From Propionibacteriaceae bacterium UBA5174 (GTDB taxonomy: Bacteria; Actinomycetota; Actinomycetes; Propionibacteriales; Propionibacteriaceae), in assembly GCA_002413345.1 (NCBI GenBank), contig DHWU01000052.1:1-25444 (forward strand): 25,444 nt of DNA. Direction: 5' to 3'. Positions within the stretch are counted from its first letter, which is position 1. Each line of letters opens with the position of its first letter. The notes under the pieces were generated by a model. It searched no databases. It was not told the origin of the DNA and was given only the letters and a program-made list of their open reading frames with translations. The translations under genes and the position numbers were made by a program. Shown here one piece after another: positions 1 through 8,952 of the stretch.

Positions 1-1118
1 GCCTCCTGGGCGTTCTTCACCTTCGAGGTGTAGGTGCGCGGCTGAGCGGGCAAGTATTTGGCACCAAACAGTTGTTTGACCTGTTCCCGGGCCGCAGTCA
101 CCGCGGTGGTCGACAAGGTGACCGAATCGGTACGCATATAGGTGATGAAGCCGCGCTCGTAGAGTTCCTGGGCCACACTCATCGTCCGCTGAGCGGAGAA
201 ACCAAGTTTGCGGCCAGCTTCCTGCTGCAAGGTGGTGGTGCGGAACGGCGGGTAGGGACGGCGAGTGTAGGCCTTAGCCTCAACGCTGGAAACGGCGTAG
301 CTGGCCGACTCCAAGGCCGTCGCCAACGCCTGTGCGGTTTCTTCGGTGAGCTGTAGCAACCCGCTACCCGCCAACTTGCCGGAAGCGTCGAAATCGCGTC
401 CAGCCGCAATCCGACGGGAGTCGAAAGTGGTCAGCTTCGCCGTGAAGGTACGCGGAGTTGCGTCCTCACCGGCGTCCAGTAACGCGGTGATGTCGGCATA
501 GGCGGCTGCGGTGAAGGCGATTCGATCCCGCTCCCGATCCACGATCAACCGAGTGGCCACCGACTGCACTCGGCCCGCCGAAAGCTTCGGCATGACCTTC
601 TTCCACAGCACCGGAGAGACCTCATAGCCGTAGAGGCGGTCGAGAATCCGGCGGGTTTCCTGAGCGTCGACCAAATCGGTGTCAAGATCCCGCGTGGCGT
701 CAACTGCGGCCCGGATCGCCTCAGGGGTGATCTCATGGAAGACCATCCGCTTCACCGGGATCTTGGGCTTCAGCTCCTCCAGCAAATGCCAGGCGATCGC
801 TTCACCCTCCCGGTCCTCGTCAGTTGCGAGGTAGAGCTCATCAACTTCCTTGAGTTTGGCCTTCAGGTCACGAATGGTGGCTTTCTTCTCGGCCGCCACC
901 ACGTACAGCGGCTCAAAGTCGGCTTCGATGTTCACACCGGTGCGCGCCCACTTCTCACCTTTGTACTTGGCTGGCACCTCGGAGGCACCGGTCGGCAGGT
1001 CGCGGATGTGCCCGCGGCTGGATTCGACGATGTAACCAGCGCCCAGGAATTTGGCCAGACTTACGGCTTTAGTCGGCGACTCGACAATCACGAGCCGGCG
1101 TTTATCTCCTGTGGCCAC
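1..1118 (-). CDS. topA: DNA topoisomerase I, N-terminal part (cut by window edge)
   Basis: Type IA topoisomerase that relaxes negative supercoils by single-strand passage. About 372 codons are present; the C-terminal part lies beyond the left edge. The protein starts V(M)ATGDKRRLVIVESPTK, the usual Toprim opening. The acidic Toprim motif DEDREGEAIAWH is near residues 100-115, and the active-site tyrosine is Tyr327 in RGFITYMRTDS (codon at 138-140). I chose the GTG at 1118 because a GGAGAGG Shine-Dalgarno sequence lies just upstream and the first residues match the family. It lies downstream of the serine protease gene on the same strand, with a 125-bp gap that contains a hairpin. Identification is secure; the state of the missing C-terminus (zinc ribbons or lysine-rich tail) cannot be seen. 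Confidence 0.97.
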   Translation of the reverse strand, partial: MATGDKRRLVIVESPTKAVSLAKFLGAGYIVESSRGHIRDLPTGASEVPAKYKGEKWARTGVNIEADFEPLYVVAAEKKATIRDLKAKLKEVDELYLATDEDREGEAIAWHLLEELKPKIPVKRMVFHEITPEAIRAAVDATRDLDTDLVDAQETRRILDRLYGYEVSPVLWKKVMPKLSAGRVQSVATRLIVDRERDRIAFTAAAYADITALLDAGEDATPRTFTAKLTTFDSRRIAAGRDFDASGKLAGSGLLQLTEETAQALATALESASYAVSSVEAKAYTRRPYPPFRTTTLQQEAGRKLGFSAQRTMSVAQELYERGFITYMRTDSVTLSTTAVTAAREQVKQLFGAKYLPAQPRTYTSKVKNAQE

Positions 1119-1204
1119 TGACTACCTCTCCGCTACATCTTGGGGCTTCGCGCGCTCACTTTAGCTCGCCCAAGTCACCGGAATGGTAATCCTCTAGCAC
1201 TGAT

Positions 1205-1239
1205 GGCCCCGACCAGATGGGTTTCGAACCGGTCGGGCC
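1205..1239 (-). terminator. GC-rich hairpin downstream of the protease gene
   Basis: GGCCCCGACC (1205-1214) pairs with GGTCGGGCC (1231-1239) with one bulged C and a 16-nt loop. It begins five bases after the protease stop codon, where a transcript end would be expected, and lies before topA. There is no T-run after it, so it is at best a weak or non-canonical terminator, or a 3' stabilising hairpin. Confidence 0.35.
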
Positions 1240-1243
1240 ACTC

Positions 1244-2749
1244 TCAATTGACCGGGCTTGATCCCATAGTCACCGTTGCAGATTTGGTCTTGCCGGTGGC
1301 TGTCGTCCACTCGATCTTCACCTTGGCACCAGGTTCCACTGCCCGGATAGCAGCGGCCACATTGGTGTCTGCAGTGACGGTGGTGCTGCCGACTTTGGTG
1401 ATTTGGCTGCCCACTGTGATGCCCGCCTTGGCCGCAGGACTACCAGACACCACTCCGGTCACCGTGGAGCTGCTCGAACCGTTGGAACTGGAATCGGCGA
1501 CTCGCACTCCCAAGTAGCCAGCCGGACCGACCCGCACCGTCCCAGCATCCTGGCCAGCCTTGATCTGTTCAACTACTGCCAAAGCGGTCGCAATCGGCAC
1601 CGCGTAGCTGGTGCCGTCCTTGGTCGAACCGGCCGTGGTCATCCCAATCACCTGCGCATTAGCGTTAAACATTGGCCCACCCGAGTCGCCCGGGACGGCT
1701 GCTGCAGTCGTTGCGATCAGTCCCGAAAGGTCCTCGCTACTCCCCCACGGTGAATCCGAGGAAACAGTCAGGGCCTGGTCCAAAGCAGTGACTTTGCCGT
1801 TGGCTCGAACCAGCTTCCCGCCGCCTTCGGCGTTACCCACCGCGGAAACACCGTTGCCGACGCTGAGCTGGTCAGTATTGGTGGTCACCGTGTCCAACCC
1901 GCTGGCGTTCTTCAACCGCAATACGGCAACATCCTTGGCTTGGTCGAAACCGAGCACGGTAGCCACATAGGAGTCTTTGGAATCGACAACTTTGACCGAC
2001 AACTCGGTCGAGCCAGCAACCACGTGGTAGTTGGTGAGCACCAGCCCAGTCGACGACAAGACCATGCCGGTGCCTGCCGCTTCGCCTGCCGAAGTGGTGG
2101 CGGTAATCAGCACCACCCCTTTGGATTGAGCCGCGGTCACCTTTGTGCTGGTGGCAGTGGCTCCGTTGGTCGCCGTGGTGCTACTTGGCTGGGCAATGCT
2201 GGGTTGGGTCGAGGTTTGCGGCTGGACCAACGCACTCAAGTCACCACTGGCCAGACTAAAGCCAGCAACTCCAAGTAAGAAGGCGAGGGCGGACGCCACC
2301 AATACCGATGGCCAGCGGCGCTTCGGTTTTGGGGCGATCGGCGGCAGCGCCGGATACCCCTGCAATGAGTAATAGGTGGGCGGCGAATAGCCCGAACCGC
2401 CGCCTCCCGAAAGGCCCGCGGCAGCGCGTTCGACACCAGCGTTGACATCGGGATAACTCCAGCCGGACGGCTGCTCCGTCCCGGACTGTTGCGTCGAAGT
2501 GGGCTGAGGTAGCGGGACCGTCGAATTCAGCGGGCCCGGAACCGGCCTGGTCAGATTGTTCGCGCCAAGCTCCGAGCCCGAAGCGGCGTCGCTCCAACCA
2601 TCGCTAGGCATTTCGGGTTGCGGTGCTCGCGCCCAAGGCGAAGTCGGCAACGGTGCCGTTGACCAGTCCTCACCCGATGGCACAGAAAGCGGACGGGTCG
2701 GTTCGCCGCCGCTGGCCGCACCTGGGTACTGAGTGCCTTCCTCGGCCAT
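1244..2749 (-). CDS. Membrane-anchored trypsin-like serine protease with PDZ domain (HtrA/DegP-like)
   Basis: A 501-residue protein. Residues 1-145 are Pro/Ser/Thr/Gly-rich and probably disordered and cytoplasmic. A single membrane segment follows near 146-170 (after the basic KPKRR), so the protease faces outside. The trypsin-like triad is visible: His242 in TNYHVVAG, Asp273 in DVAVLRL and Ser356 in VPGDSGGP. A PDZ domain occupies about 410-495 (GYLGVRV, then SGSPAAKAGI). The start at 2749 is preferred over the in-frame ATG at 2785 because AGGAAGGAG lies immediately upstream of 2749. The family handles misfolded or regulatory envelope proteins; the substrate here is unknown. M. tuberculosis carries serine proteases elsewhere in the syntenic block, but this one sits beside topA, so I do not call it MarP. 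Confidence 0.92.
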   Translation of the reverse strand: MAEEGTQYPGAASGGEPTRPLSVPSGEDWSTAPLPTSPWARAPQPEMPSDGWSDAASGSELGANNLTRPVPGPLNSTVPLPQPTSTQQSGTEQPSGWSYPDVNAGVERAAAGLSGGGGSGYSPPTYYSLQGYPALPPIAPKPKRRWPSVLVASALAFLLGVAGFSLASGDLSALVQPQTSTQPSIAQPSSTTATNGATATSTKVTAAQSKGVVLITATTSAGEAAGTGMVLSSTGLVLTNYHVVAGSTELSVKVVDSKDSYVATVLGFDQAKDVAVLRLKNASGLDTVTTNTDQLSVGNGVSAVGNAEGGGKLVRANGKVTALDQALTVSSDSPWGSSEDLSGLIATTAAAVPGDSGGPMFNANAQVIGMTTAGSTKDGTSYAVPIATALAVVEQIKAGQDAGTVRVGPAGYLGVRVADSSSNGSSSSTVTGVVSGSPAAKAGITVGSQITKVGSTTVTADTNVAAAIRAVEPGAKVKIEWTTATGKTKSATVTMGSSPVN

Positions 2750-2933
2750 CTTCGCTCCTTCCTCCGCTACCAGTGAAGGCGGCATATCAATGCCCTAGCT
2801 GTCGTCATCCTGTGAGTAATGGGTGAACGGTACCGACTACCACCCACTCCGAGCCTACGCAGCAATCCAACAACCCCAGGTTCCCTGGTAATCCGAGAAT
2901 TCGTAGCTATTCAGCCAATTCTTCGGTCCACAC

Positions 2934-4418
2934 TCAGCTGGTCGGTTGCAGATAGCCCTGAGCCACCAGCGTCCGCACTTGTGGCAGGAGTTCACCTTGC
3001 AGAGCGAGCGAATCAACACCAAGGAGGTCTGCCACTGCCGCGATCAACACCCCTAACGGCAAGTCACCATCACACGCCCCCACTACGGCCGCCAGCGCAG
3101 TCCCCGGTTCAGTGGCGCGTCCGAAACCATAGTGCTGACGCAGGATCAGATGCTCCGGATCGGCCGCACCAGGAGCGGCAAAAGTCTCTTGGATCAGCTC
3201 GGGATGAATCTGCCAGCAGGTGGCGAGGAGTTGATCATCGAACAGTCGGGCTGGCTCGATGGCGGCAAAGAAATCGGCGAAGGCCGCCCCCACCGGCTGA
3301 TGTACCGCATGTGGCCAATCCTCGAACCGAACCTCCGGCCGCCGCCGCCCACCGTTGTGGAGGGCAAACCACCCCATGCCAACCTGCTTGATGCCACAGG
3401 CCGCGAAATAGTCCAACCACTCCGCATAGCGCTGGGCGTATTCGCTGCCGCCAGCCAAGCCAGCATCGGCCAGCCACAACTCGATGTATTCGTAAACATC
3501 GAGAACCTCGCGTTGCAGCACCAGCGCGTCAGCCCCGGACGGTACCCAACCGGCCAGGCGCTCAGCCCACGGCTGATCGGTGATCGCCCAGTTACCCAAC
3601 ACGATCAGCGTGCCGCCCGGATTCAACCGCGGCCCAGCCTCAGCGACCACCCGTCGCATCAGTCCGTCGGAGGTTTCAGTGCCCTCCCGGTAAACCAATT
3701 CGCTGCGCTGCGGCGGCGAAATCACATAAGGCGGGTTGGTCACGATCAGATCGAAGCCTTCACCAGACACGGGTTCGTAAAGCGACCCCAGCCGAAAATC
3801 GGCGCTGACCCCAGCCAGGCCCAAGGTGATTCGGGCCAACTCAAGTGCGCGTGGATTGAGATCGGTGACCACAATCTGGTCGGCATGGCTGGCCAAATGC
3901 AGCGCCTGAATCCCGCAGCCTGTGCCCAGATCAAGCACTCGTCCCACCTTGGCGCGAGGAATCAGCTGCGCCAAGGTCGTGGACGCCGGGGAGGCGCCCA
4001 ACACGAAATCGGTGCGCGGACGCGGGGAGCGTCCATCCAACGGGGTTTGGTCTGCGCAGATCCAGGCCGAAAGTAGCTCGTCGCCGTAGGGCTTGAGCTC
4101 AACCTCGGCCCGAATTGCCTCACCTTCGGCAACCAGCAGACCCGCCGCGACCAGCTCGTCAGTCTGGCTGAGCGCAGCCCGCACTCTCGCCTCAGGCACC
4201 GGTTGAGCAAGCAACCAAAGCCGAATCAGATCGGCCTGCAGATCTTGGGCATTGGCCAGCACCACCTGAGCGGCCATGCTGCTGTTGCGGGCCAATCCGC
4301 CCAGCCCCGCTGCACCCAACCGAGCGCTGACTGCGTCCAGGGTGTAGTCGGCGGCGATCAGGTCTGCGCGGAGTCCGGCGATGCCAGCCGCGTCCAAAGG
4401 TCTAGTTCGGTCGTTCAC
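2934..4418 (-). CDS. Large class I SAM-dependent methyltransferase (small-molecule/HemK-like fold)
   Basis: A 494-residue protein. The SAM-binding motif I VLDLGTGCG is at residues 161-169, an acidic motif (VTDLNPRAL) follows near 185, and NPPY is at 228-231, the signature of N6-adenine, N2-guanine or N5-glutamine methyltransferases. An all-helical N-terminal domain (1-125) and a C-terminal region of about 200 residues flank the catalytic core. This long architecture is common in actinobacteria near topA, but its substrate is not known to me. The GTG at 4418 is chosen because recognisable N-terminal similarity begins there. An in-frame ATG at 4493 would leave only 29 bp to the divergent gene. 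The protease gene follows 184 bp downstream on the same strand. Confidence 0.85.
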   Translation of the reverse strand: MNDRTRPLDAAGIAGLRADLIAADYTLDAVSARLGAAGLGGLARNSSMAAQVVLANAQDLQADLIRLWLLAQPVPEARVRAALSQTDELVAAGLLVAEGEAIRAEVELKPYGDELLSAWICADQTPLDGRSPRPRTDFVLGASPASTTLAQLIPRAKVGRVLDLGTGCGIQALHLASHADQIVVTDLNPRALELARITLGLAGVSADFRLGSLYEPVSGEGFDLIVTNPPYVISPPQRSELVYREGTETSDGLMRRVVAEAGPRLNPGGTLIVLGNWAITDQPWAERLAGWVPSGADALVLQREVLDVYEYIELWLADAGLAGGSEYAQRYAEWLDYFAACGIKQVGMGWFALHNGGRRRPEVRFEDWPHAVHQPVGAAFADFFAAIEPARLFDDQLLATCWQIHPELIQETFAAPGAADPEHLILRQHYGFGRATEPGTALAAVVGACDGDLPLGVLIAAVADLLGVDSLALQGELLPQVRTLVAQGYLQPTS

Positions 4419-4522
4419 ACGCCCAAGCCTGTCATGCCTGAGTCCATCCAATTCCGGCGAGCGCATCGGGATACCGGTTGACCGATGAAACACTGAGCAG
4501 ATCCATCCAAAGGAGGCTGGGA
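4419..4522. promoter_or_regulatory. Divergent intergenic region, methyltransferase / saccharopine-dehydrogenase-like gene
   Basis: These 104 bp separate two divergent starts and must hold promoters for both. The rightward gene has a strong AAAGGAGG Shine-Dalgarno at about 4509-4516. I see no convincing paired -35/-10 elements in either direction. Confidence 0.4.
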
Positions 4523-5647
4523 ATGCGGATCGTAGTGCTAGGTGCCTCAGGAAATGCCGGACGCGAGGTGACCAGGCTCCTGGGCCCGGAATTGGCAGCC
4601 ACCGACCAATTGGTGCTGGCCGGACGCAGCGCCGAGCGGCTAGCGCGAACTGCCGAGGTGGTCACCGGCGAAGCGCAGGTGAGCACCAACCTCGTGGACG
4701 CCGAAGATACCGAGGCGGTCGCTGCTGCGGTGGCTGGCGCCGACCTGGTGATCGTCACCGTGAGCCGCCCAGACTTAGTCGGCACGCTGGCCCGTACCGT
4801 GCTAGAGGCTGGCGCAGATTGGTACGACACATTGTTGTCGGGGCCAACCAAGTTGAACGCCTTGCGTGAGTTGGCGCCACAGATCGAAGCAGCCGGATGT
4901 TGTTTCGTGACCGACGGCGGTTTTCATCCCGGCGTCCCGGCGGCATTGGTGCGCTGGGCTGCCGAGCAGGTTGATGATCTGGTTGAAGCCGATGTGCTGG
5001 CTGGCCTGCGGATCGATTGGAAGACCGAGACCTTGGCTGATTCGACCATCGAAGAGATGCTCGACGAGATGACCAGCTTTGACCTGATGACCTGGGTCGA
5101 TGGACGCCGGCAGCAGCTGAAGTGGTCGCAATGCCCCACGATTGACTTCGGCGAACCAATCGGACGCAAACTGGTGGTGCCGATGCCACTGGCCGAAATG
5201 GATGCACTACCGCAGACCTATCCGAGCCTGCGGCGCTGCGGCTTCTACATTTGCGGGTTCGGACCAGCGATGGACTACCTGGTGTTGCCAGTGTTGATGG
5301 GCATGCTGAAGGTGCCAAGACTGCATCGACCAGCAGCTCGACTGACTCGCTGGTCGATGGCCCGACTGGCCAGCTCACCACCCCCGCATCGGCTGGTGCT
5401 GAGACTCCAGGCCCAGGGACGCCAGGCCGGGCGTCGATGCACCGCGGAGGTGTCGGTGAGTGGCACTGATGGCTATCTCCTCACCGCCGCTCCGGTGGTA
5501 GCTGGGTTGCGGCAGGTACTGCACGGTTCCGGCCGACGGCCTGGCTTGCACCTGCAAGCACAACTGGTCGCACCAACCCAGTTCCTGGCCGACCTGGCCG
5601 ACTTGGGGTTAGCCGTCGACATCGCTACGCCTGCGGCTACCAGCTGA
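4523..5647 (+). CDS. Saccharopine dehydrogenase-like NAD(P)-binding protein
   Basis: A 374-residue protein with an N-terminal Rossmann fold. MRIVVLGASGNAGREV carries the GxxGxxG-type dinucleotide loop at residues 7-13, and the strand-turn segments LVLAGRS and DLVIVTVSRPDLV follow. The middle part (TDGGFHPGVPAALVRW) and the length fit the saccharopine dehydrogenase-like family, which includes many uncharacterised reductases; a true lysine-pathway role is not supported by the context. The start at 4523 is preferred over an upstream in-frame ATG at 4478 because of the AAAGGAGG sequence 6-7 nt before it and because the protein then begins right at the first beta strand. The helicase gene follows after 40 bp on the same strand. 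Substrate unknown. Confidence 0.8.
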   Translation: MRIVVLGASGNAGREVTRLLGPELAATDQLVLAGRSAERLARTAEVVTGEAQVSTNLVDAEDTEAVAAAVAGADLVIVTVSRPDLVGTLARTVLEAGADWYDTLLSGPTKLNALRELAPQIEAAGCCFVTDGGFHPGVPAALVRWAAEQVDDLVEADVLAGLRIDWKTETLADSTIEEMLDEMTSFDLMTWVDGRRQQLKWSQCPTIDFGEPIGRKLVVPMPLAEMDALPQTYPSLRRCGFYICGFGPAMDYLVLPVLMGMLKVPRLHRPAARLTRWSMARLASSPPPHRLVLRLQAQGRQAGRRCTAEVSVSGTDGYLLTAAPVVAGLRQVLHGSGRRPGLHLQAQLVAPTQFLADLADLGLAVDIATPAATS

Positions 5648-5687
5648 GGAATATGGCCACCTCGCTTGAGCGTGGCAGGCTGAGCAA

Positions 5688-7931
5688 ATGGCAGTACCGG
5701 ATTGGCTGAGCGGCGACGAACGGGTTCGACATCGCTTTCACCGTGACGCCCAGGCCGGAACGACCACCGAGTTTCCGCAATGGGTTGACCAACCGCTGCG
5801 CGCTGCTTTTACCCGAGCTGGCATCGAGCGGCTGTGGCAGCACCAAGCCATCGCCGCTGAGGCAGCCTTTCGCGGCCATCATGTGGCGATGGCGACTCCG
5901 ACCGCCTCCGGCAAGAGCGCCGCCTATCTGTTGCCGGTGATCACCGCGGGCGCCAGTGGACGGGTCGGCTTTGAGGTGGATCGCGGGCCATTGGGACTGG
6001 ATCGCGGCCACAGCGCGCTATATCTGGCACCAACCAAGGCGCTGGCCCATGACCAGCTCCGGGCCTGCCGTGAATTGGGTGTGGACCGCTGGCGTCCGGT
6101 TGCCCTTGATGGAGATTCGACCGATTCCGAGCGGCAATTCGTCCGAGACTTTGGACAGTTCGTGCTGACCAATCCCGATCTGCTGCACTACTCGCTGTTG
6201 CCGTCCCATCAGCGCTGGAGCAGGCTGCTGTCGACGCTGCGGTATGTGGTCATCGACGAGGCTCATCGCTATCGCGGCGTGTTCGGCGCGCACACCGCCC
6301 AAGTGCTTCGACGATTGCGCCGAATTGCCCACCACTACGGCTCTGATCCGGTGTTTATCAGCGCTTCGGCCACCGTCAGCCAATCCGGAGAACTGTTGTC
6401 CCGACTGGCTGGGGTCGACGACGTTACCGAGGTCACTGTCGACGCCTCTGCCCGCCCGGCATTGGATTTCATGTTGTGGCAATCAGAGGCAGATCCACAC
6501 ACCGAAGCTGCCGATTTGATGGCCAAACTGGTCGCGGAGGGCCGCCAGACGCTGACCTTCACCACCTCTCGGGTGCAGGCCGAGCTGGTCGCGCTGGGCG
6601 CCCAGAACCTGCTGGGGCCAAAACCGCCGGTCCGCTCGTATCGAGGTGGCTACCTTGCCGAGGACCGTCGCCAGCTCGAGGCGGGTCTGCAATCAGGTGA
6701 ACTTCGCGGTGTGGCGTGTACAAATGCTCTCGAACTGGGCGTGGATATCGCTGGAGTGGACGCCGTGATCAGCTGCGGTTTCCCCGGGACTTTGGCCGCC
6801 CTTTGGCAACAGGTCGGGCGCGCTGGCCGCAGCGGAGCCGACGCGCTCGCGGTGCTGATCGCCCGTCCTGATCCATTGGACGCCTTCCTCTGCAGCCATC
6901 CTGAACTGATTTTTGAGGCACCGGTGGAACGCACGGTTCTGCACCCTGAAAATCCTCAAGTCTTGGCAGTGCACGTTGCCGCTGCGGCCCAAGAACTGCC
7001 ACTCGCCGAAACTGATTCGGCCTGGTTCGGGCAGACTTTGCCTGCGGTACTAGAGCGGCTTACCAAAGCTGGCTATCTACGCCGCCGGTCTAACGGTTGG
7101 TATTGGACCCGTCCGGATCGGGCGGTGGATTCGATTGACCTGCGGTCAGCTGGGGGCCGCAGTGTTGAAGTCGTCGAGGCCGACACCGGGCGGGTGATCG
7201 GGCAAGTTGATCCCGGGGCCGCTGACCGTAGCGTCCATGTGGGGGCGGTGTATCTACATCAAGGCGAGCAGTGGCTAGTGACCGACTATCAGCCCGAAGA
7301 CCACACTGCTCTGGCACGGCGTGGTCGGGATGGCTACTTCACCCAGGCACTGACTGACAACCAGGTGCGGATTCTTGAGCAAACGGCCAGCCGGATGCTG
7401 GGTTCGGGCGAAGTGAGTTTTGGCGCGGTGGAATTGTCTGGGCAGGTGGTCGGTTACCTTCGTCGCGATGATCGCACGGGAAAAGTCTGGGACACCACTC
7501 CGCTTGAACTACCCCGACGGCTCCTGCAAACCCAAGCGGTCTGGTACACCTTGGACGCCGCGGCCTTGACCGGTTTCACCACCAAAGAGCTTCCCGGCGC
7601 CGCTCACGGCGCCGAGCACACCGCAATCGGGCTGTTACCTGCTTTCGCACCCTGTGACCGCTGGGATATTGGTGGCCTATCTACCGCATTACATCCCGAC
7701 ACCGGCAAGCTGACGGTCTTCGTTCACGACGGTGCCCCCGGCGGGGCCGGCTTCGCCGAGCGCGGCTACGCCCAGATTGAACCCTGGCTCACTGCTGCTT
7801 TGGAGCGACTGCGCACCTGCCCTTGTCTGGACGGCTGCCCGGCTTGCGTGATTTCACCCAAGTGTGGCAACGGAAATCAGCCACTAGATAAGGCCGGCGC
7901 CGCCCGACTACTGGCGTTGTTGGTCGGCTAG
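5688..7931 (+). CDS. DEAH-box helicase with DUF1998/zinc-binding C-terminus (MrfA/YprA type)
   Basis: A 747-residue superfamily 2 helicase. Walker A is ATPTASGKS (69-77), the DEAH box is at 190-193 (VIDEAHRYRG) and motif III is SASAT (225-229). The second RecA domain contains TNALELGVDIAGVD and the motif VI stretch QQVGRAGRSG. The C-terminus has the four-cysteine cluster CPCLDGCPACVISPKC, typical of the DUF1998/MZB domain that in Bacillus MrfA supports mitomycin-lesion repair. Helicases of this subgroup are so constantly found beside actinobacterial tad genes that TIGRFAM named the neighbours 'helicase/secretion neighborhood' proteins. The gene is convergent with the tad operon: its stop is 33 bp from the stop of the last tadE gene. 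A repair role is inference from MrfA. Confidence 0.93.
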   Translation: MAVPDWLSGDERVRHRFHRDAQAGTTTEFPQWVDQPLRAAFTRAGIERLWQHQAIAAEAAFRGHHVAMATPTASGKSAAYLLPVITAGASGRVGFEVDRGPLGLDRGHSALYLAPTKALAHDQLRACRELGVDRWRPVALDGDSTDSERQFVRDFGQFVLTNPDLLHYSLLPSHQRWSRLLSTLRYVVIDEAHRYRGVFGAHTAQVLRRLRRIAHHYGSDPVFISASATVSQSGELLSRLAGVDDVTEVTVDASARPALDFMLWQSEADPHTEAADLMAKLVAEGRQTLTFTTSRVQAELVALGAQNLLGPKPPVRSYRGGYLAEDRRQLEAGLQSGELRGVACTNALELGVDIAGVDAVISCGFPGTLAALWQQVGRAGRSGADALAVLIARPDPLDAFLCSHPELIFEAPVERTVLHPENPQVLAVHVAAAAQELPLAETDSAWFGQTLPAVLERLTKAGYLRRRSNGWYWTRPDRAVDSIDLRSAGGRSVEVVEADTGRVIGQVDPGAADRSVHVGAVYLHQGEQWLVTDYQPEDHTALARRGRDGYFTQALTDNQVRILEQTASRMLGSGEVSFGAVELSGQVVGYLRRDDRTGKVWDTTPLELPRRLLQTQAVWYTLDAAALTGFTTKELPGAAHGAEHTAIGLLPAFAPCDRWDIGGLSTALHPDTGKLTVFVHDGAPGGAGFAERGYAQIEPWLTAALERLRTCPCLDGCPACVISPKCGNGNQPLDKAGAARLLALLVG

Positions 7932-7964
7932 TTCACCTCACCTCAGCAACCACACCGGCAGCCT

Positions 7965-8363
7965 TCAAGGCGGACTGAGTCGCCCAGCCTGCGAGCTTGC
8001 CTGGACCACTTCCGGTAGCCCCACTCCACGCAACCCAAACGGCAGGTAGAGAGCGCGTTCAACCGTCACCGACACAACGAAATCCAAACTGTCGCCGCTG
8101 ATCTCGCATTTCGTTAGCCGGACGCGATTGGCCTGGGCCACCTGCTCTGCAACCGCACAGACGTCTTGGCCGCGAACATAGCTCGCCGCGCCAGCCAACG
8201 CAGTCAGATCAGCGGCAGCAACCGCCCCCCGCTGTGCGCCGGAATAGCCCACCACCAGCAACACCGCTGCAGCGACCGCCAACGCCGCTGCCACCGCCAC
8301 AGCGACCAGCAATGTCCCAGCACCTCGCTGTGAAGGCGTCGGCCCGCCGTTCACCGACTTCAC
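7965..8363 (-). CDS. TadE/TadG-like minor pseudopilin, last gene of tad operon
   Basis: A 132-residue protein. After a short polar leader (QRGAG around 13-17) comes one hydrophobic helix (about 18-41), then a small extracytoplasmic domain with two cysteines (in VCAVAEQ and TKCEISG) that could form a disulphide. This matches the 'helicase/secretion neighborhood TadE-like' family (Rv3654c type). The GTG start at 8363 overlaps the upstream TadE stop as GTGA, so translational coupling is likely. Minor pseudopilins are thought to help start or tip the Flp pilus; the exact role is not known. Confidence 0.82.
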   Translation of the reverse strand: MKSVNGGPTPSQRGAGTLLVAVAVAAALAVAAAVLLVVGYSGAQRGAVAAADLTALAGAASYVRGQDVCAVAEQVAQANRVRLTKCEISGDSLDFVVSVTVERALYLPFGLRGVGLPEVVQASSQAGRLSPP

Positions 8364-8752
8364 AGCGGCTCCCTCACTGCGATGGCTTCAGCACTCAACG
8401 GCACGCTGGGCAACCACTGCACCCACGGACGAGCCTCCAACTGGATGGTGACTCTAATCACTTCAGGCTCTTCAACGATGCTCACTGTGGCCCCCTCCGG
8501 CCGCTCGGCGACCAGCTTGGCCACAGCGGCCGCGTCGGACCGGGCTTCCTGCCGAGCCACAGCCGCCGCCAAGTCCTGACAGCGCGACATCAACATCACC
8601 ACCGTCAAGACCCACGCGAGCAGCACCATCACTGCCGTAGCGGCTAGCGCACCGAAGGCAATTTCAACCGTGACCATCCCCTTGCATCCAGCAAGGCCGG
8701 TGCAGCCGACCGGAGATTCCCGGTCGGCTGCACGCGATGATGTCTCGATCAC
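8360..8752 (-). CDS. TadE-like minor pseudopilin
   Basis: A 130-residue protein if started at the GTG at 8752, which overlaps the pilin stop codon as GTGA. The leader ends in CKG, followed by MVTVEIAFGALAATAV, the class III prepilin pattern (Gly at -1, Glu at +5) leading into a hydrophobic helix. The rest is a small extracytoplasmic domain. Starting at the ATG at 8680 would place an AGGGG sequence directly against the start codon, with no spacer and no leader peptide, so the upstream GTG is favoured. The coding region of the leader contains a perfect 14-bp inverted repeat (8700-8733). Confidence 0.82.
   Translation of the reverse strand: MIETSSRAADRESPVGCTGLAGCKGMVTVEIAFGALAATAVMVLLAWVLTVVMLMSRCQDLAAAVARQEARSDAAAVAKLVAERPEGATVSIVEEPEVIRVTIQLEARPWVQWLPSVPLSAEAIAVREPL
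8700..8733 (-). repeat. Perfect 14-bp inverted repeat just downstream of the flp stop
   Basis: GTGCAGCCGACCGG (8700-8713) and its exact complement (8720-8733) are separated by 6 nt. The hairpin starts 16 bases after the flp stop codon in the direction of transcription, inside the leader-peptide codons of tadE. There is no following T-run. It may act as a processing, stability or attenuation element that keeps pilin mRNA above the level of the downstream genes. Confidence 0.75.
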
Positions 8753-8952
8753 TGACCGGTGAGCATCTGCTGGATGACCTTGATGATCGCCTCGATCAAG
8801 ACCTTCAAGACCTCTTGAAACCAAGGTTGATTGAACAAGGTGATCAGCGCTCCCGCACCGGTGGCCACGGCCACCGAACCCACCGCATACTCAGCAGTCG
8901 TCATGCCACGTTGCCCATGCCGCCGCATTGCCCTAATCAGCTTTCCTGCCAT
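8749..8952 (-). CDS. flp: Flp-type major pilin (DUF4244 family)
   Basis: A 67-residue protein: basic leader MAGKLIRAMRRHGQRG, then the class III prepilin site G/MTTAEYAVG with Glu at +5 and Tyr at +6, a hydrophobic helix (about 22-42) and an amphipathic C-terminus. This is the standard form of the actinobacterial Flp pilin (Rv3656c type). The ATG is preceded by AAAGGAG at a good distance, the strongest ribosome site in the operon, fitting a subunit needed in large amounts. No prepilin peptidase gene lies in this window. Confidence 0.92.
   Translation of the reverse strand: MAGKLIRAMRRHGQRGMTTAEYAVGSVAVATGAGALITLFNQPWFQEVLKVLIEAIIKVIQQMLTGQ

Noticed and set aside
2875..2892. Small CCAGG-TTC-CCTGG palindrome as terminator before the protease gene
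   Set aside because: A 5-bp stem with a 3-nt loop and no T-run is too weak, and it lies closer to the expected protease promoter than to an expected transcript end.
2819..4481. Long plus-strand open frames opposite the methyltransferase gene (e.g. 2819-3391, 3132-4076)
   Set aside because: They are antisense to a gene with clear SAM-binding and NPPY motifs, have low-complexity composition and no recognisable domain.
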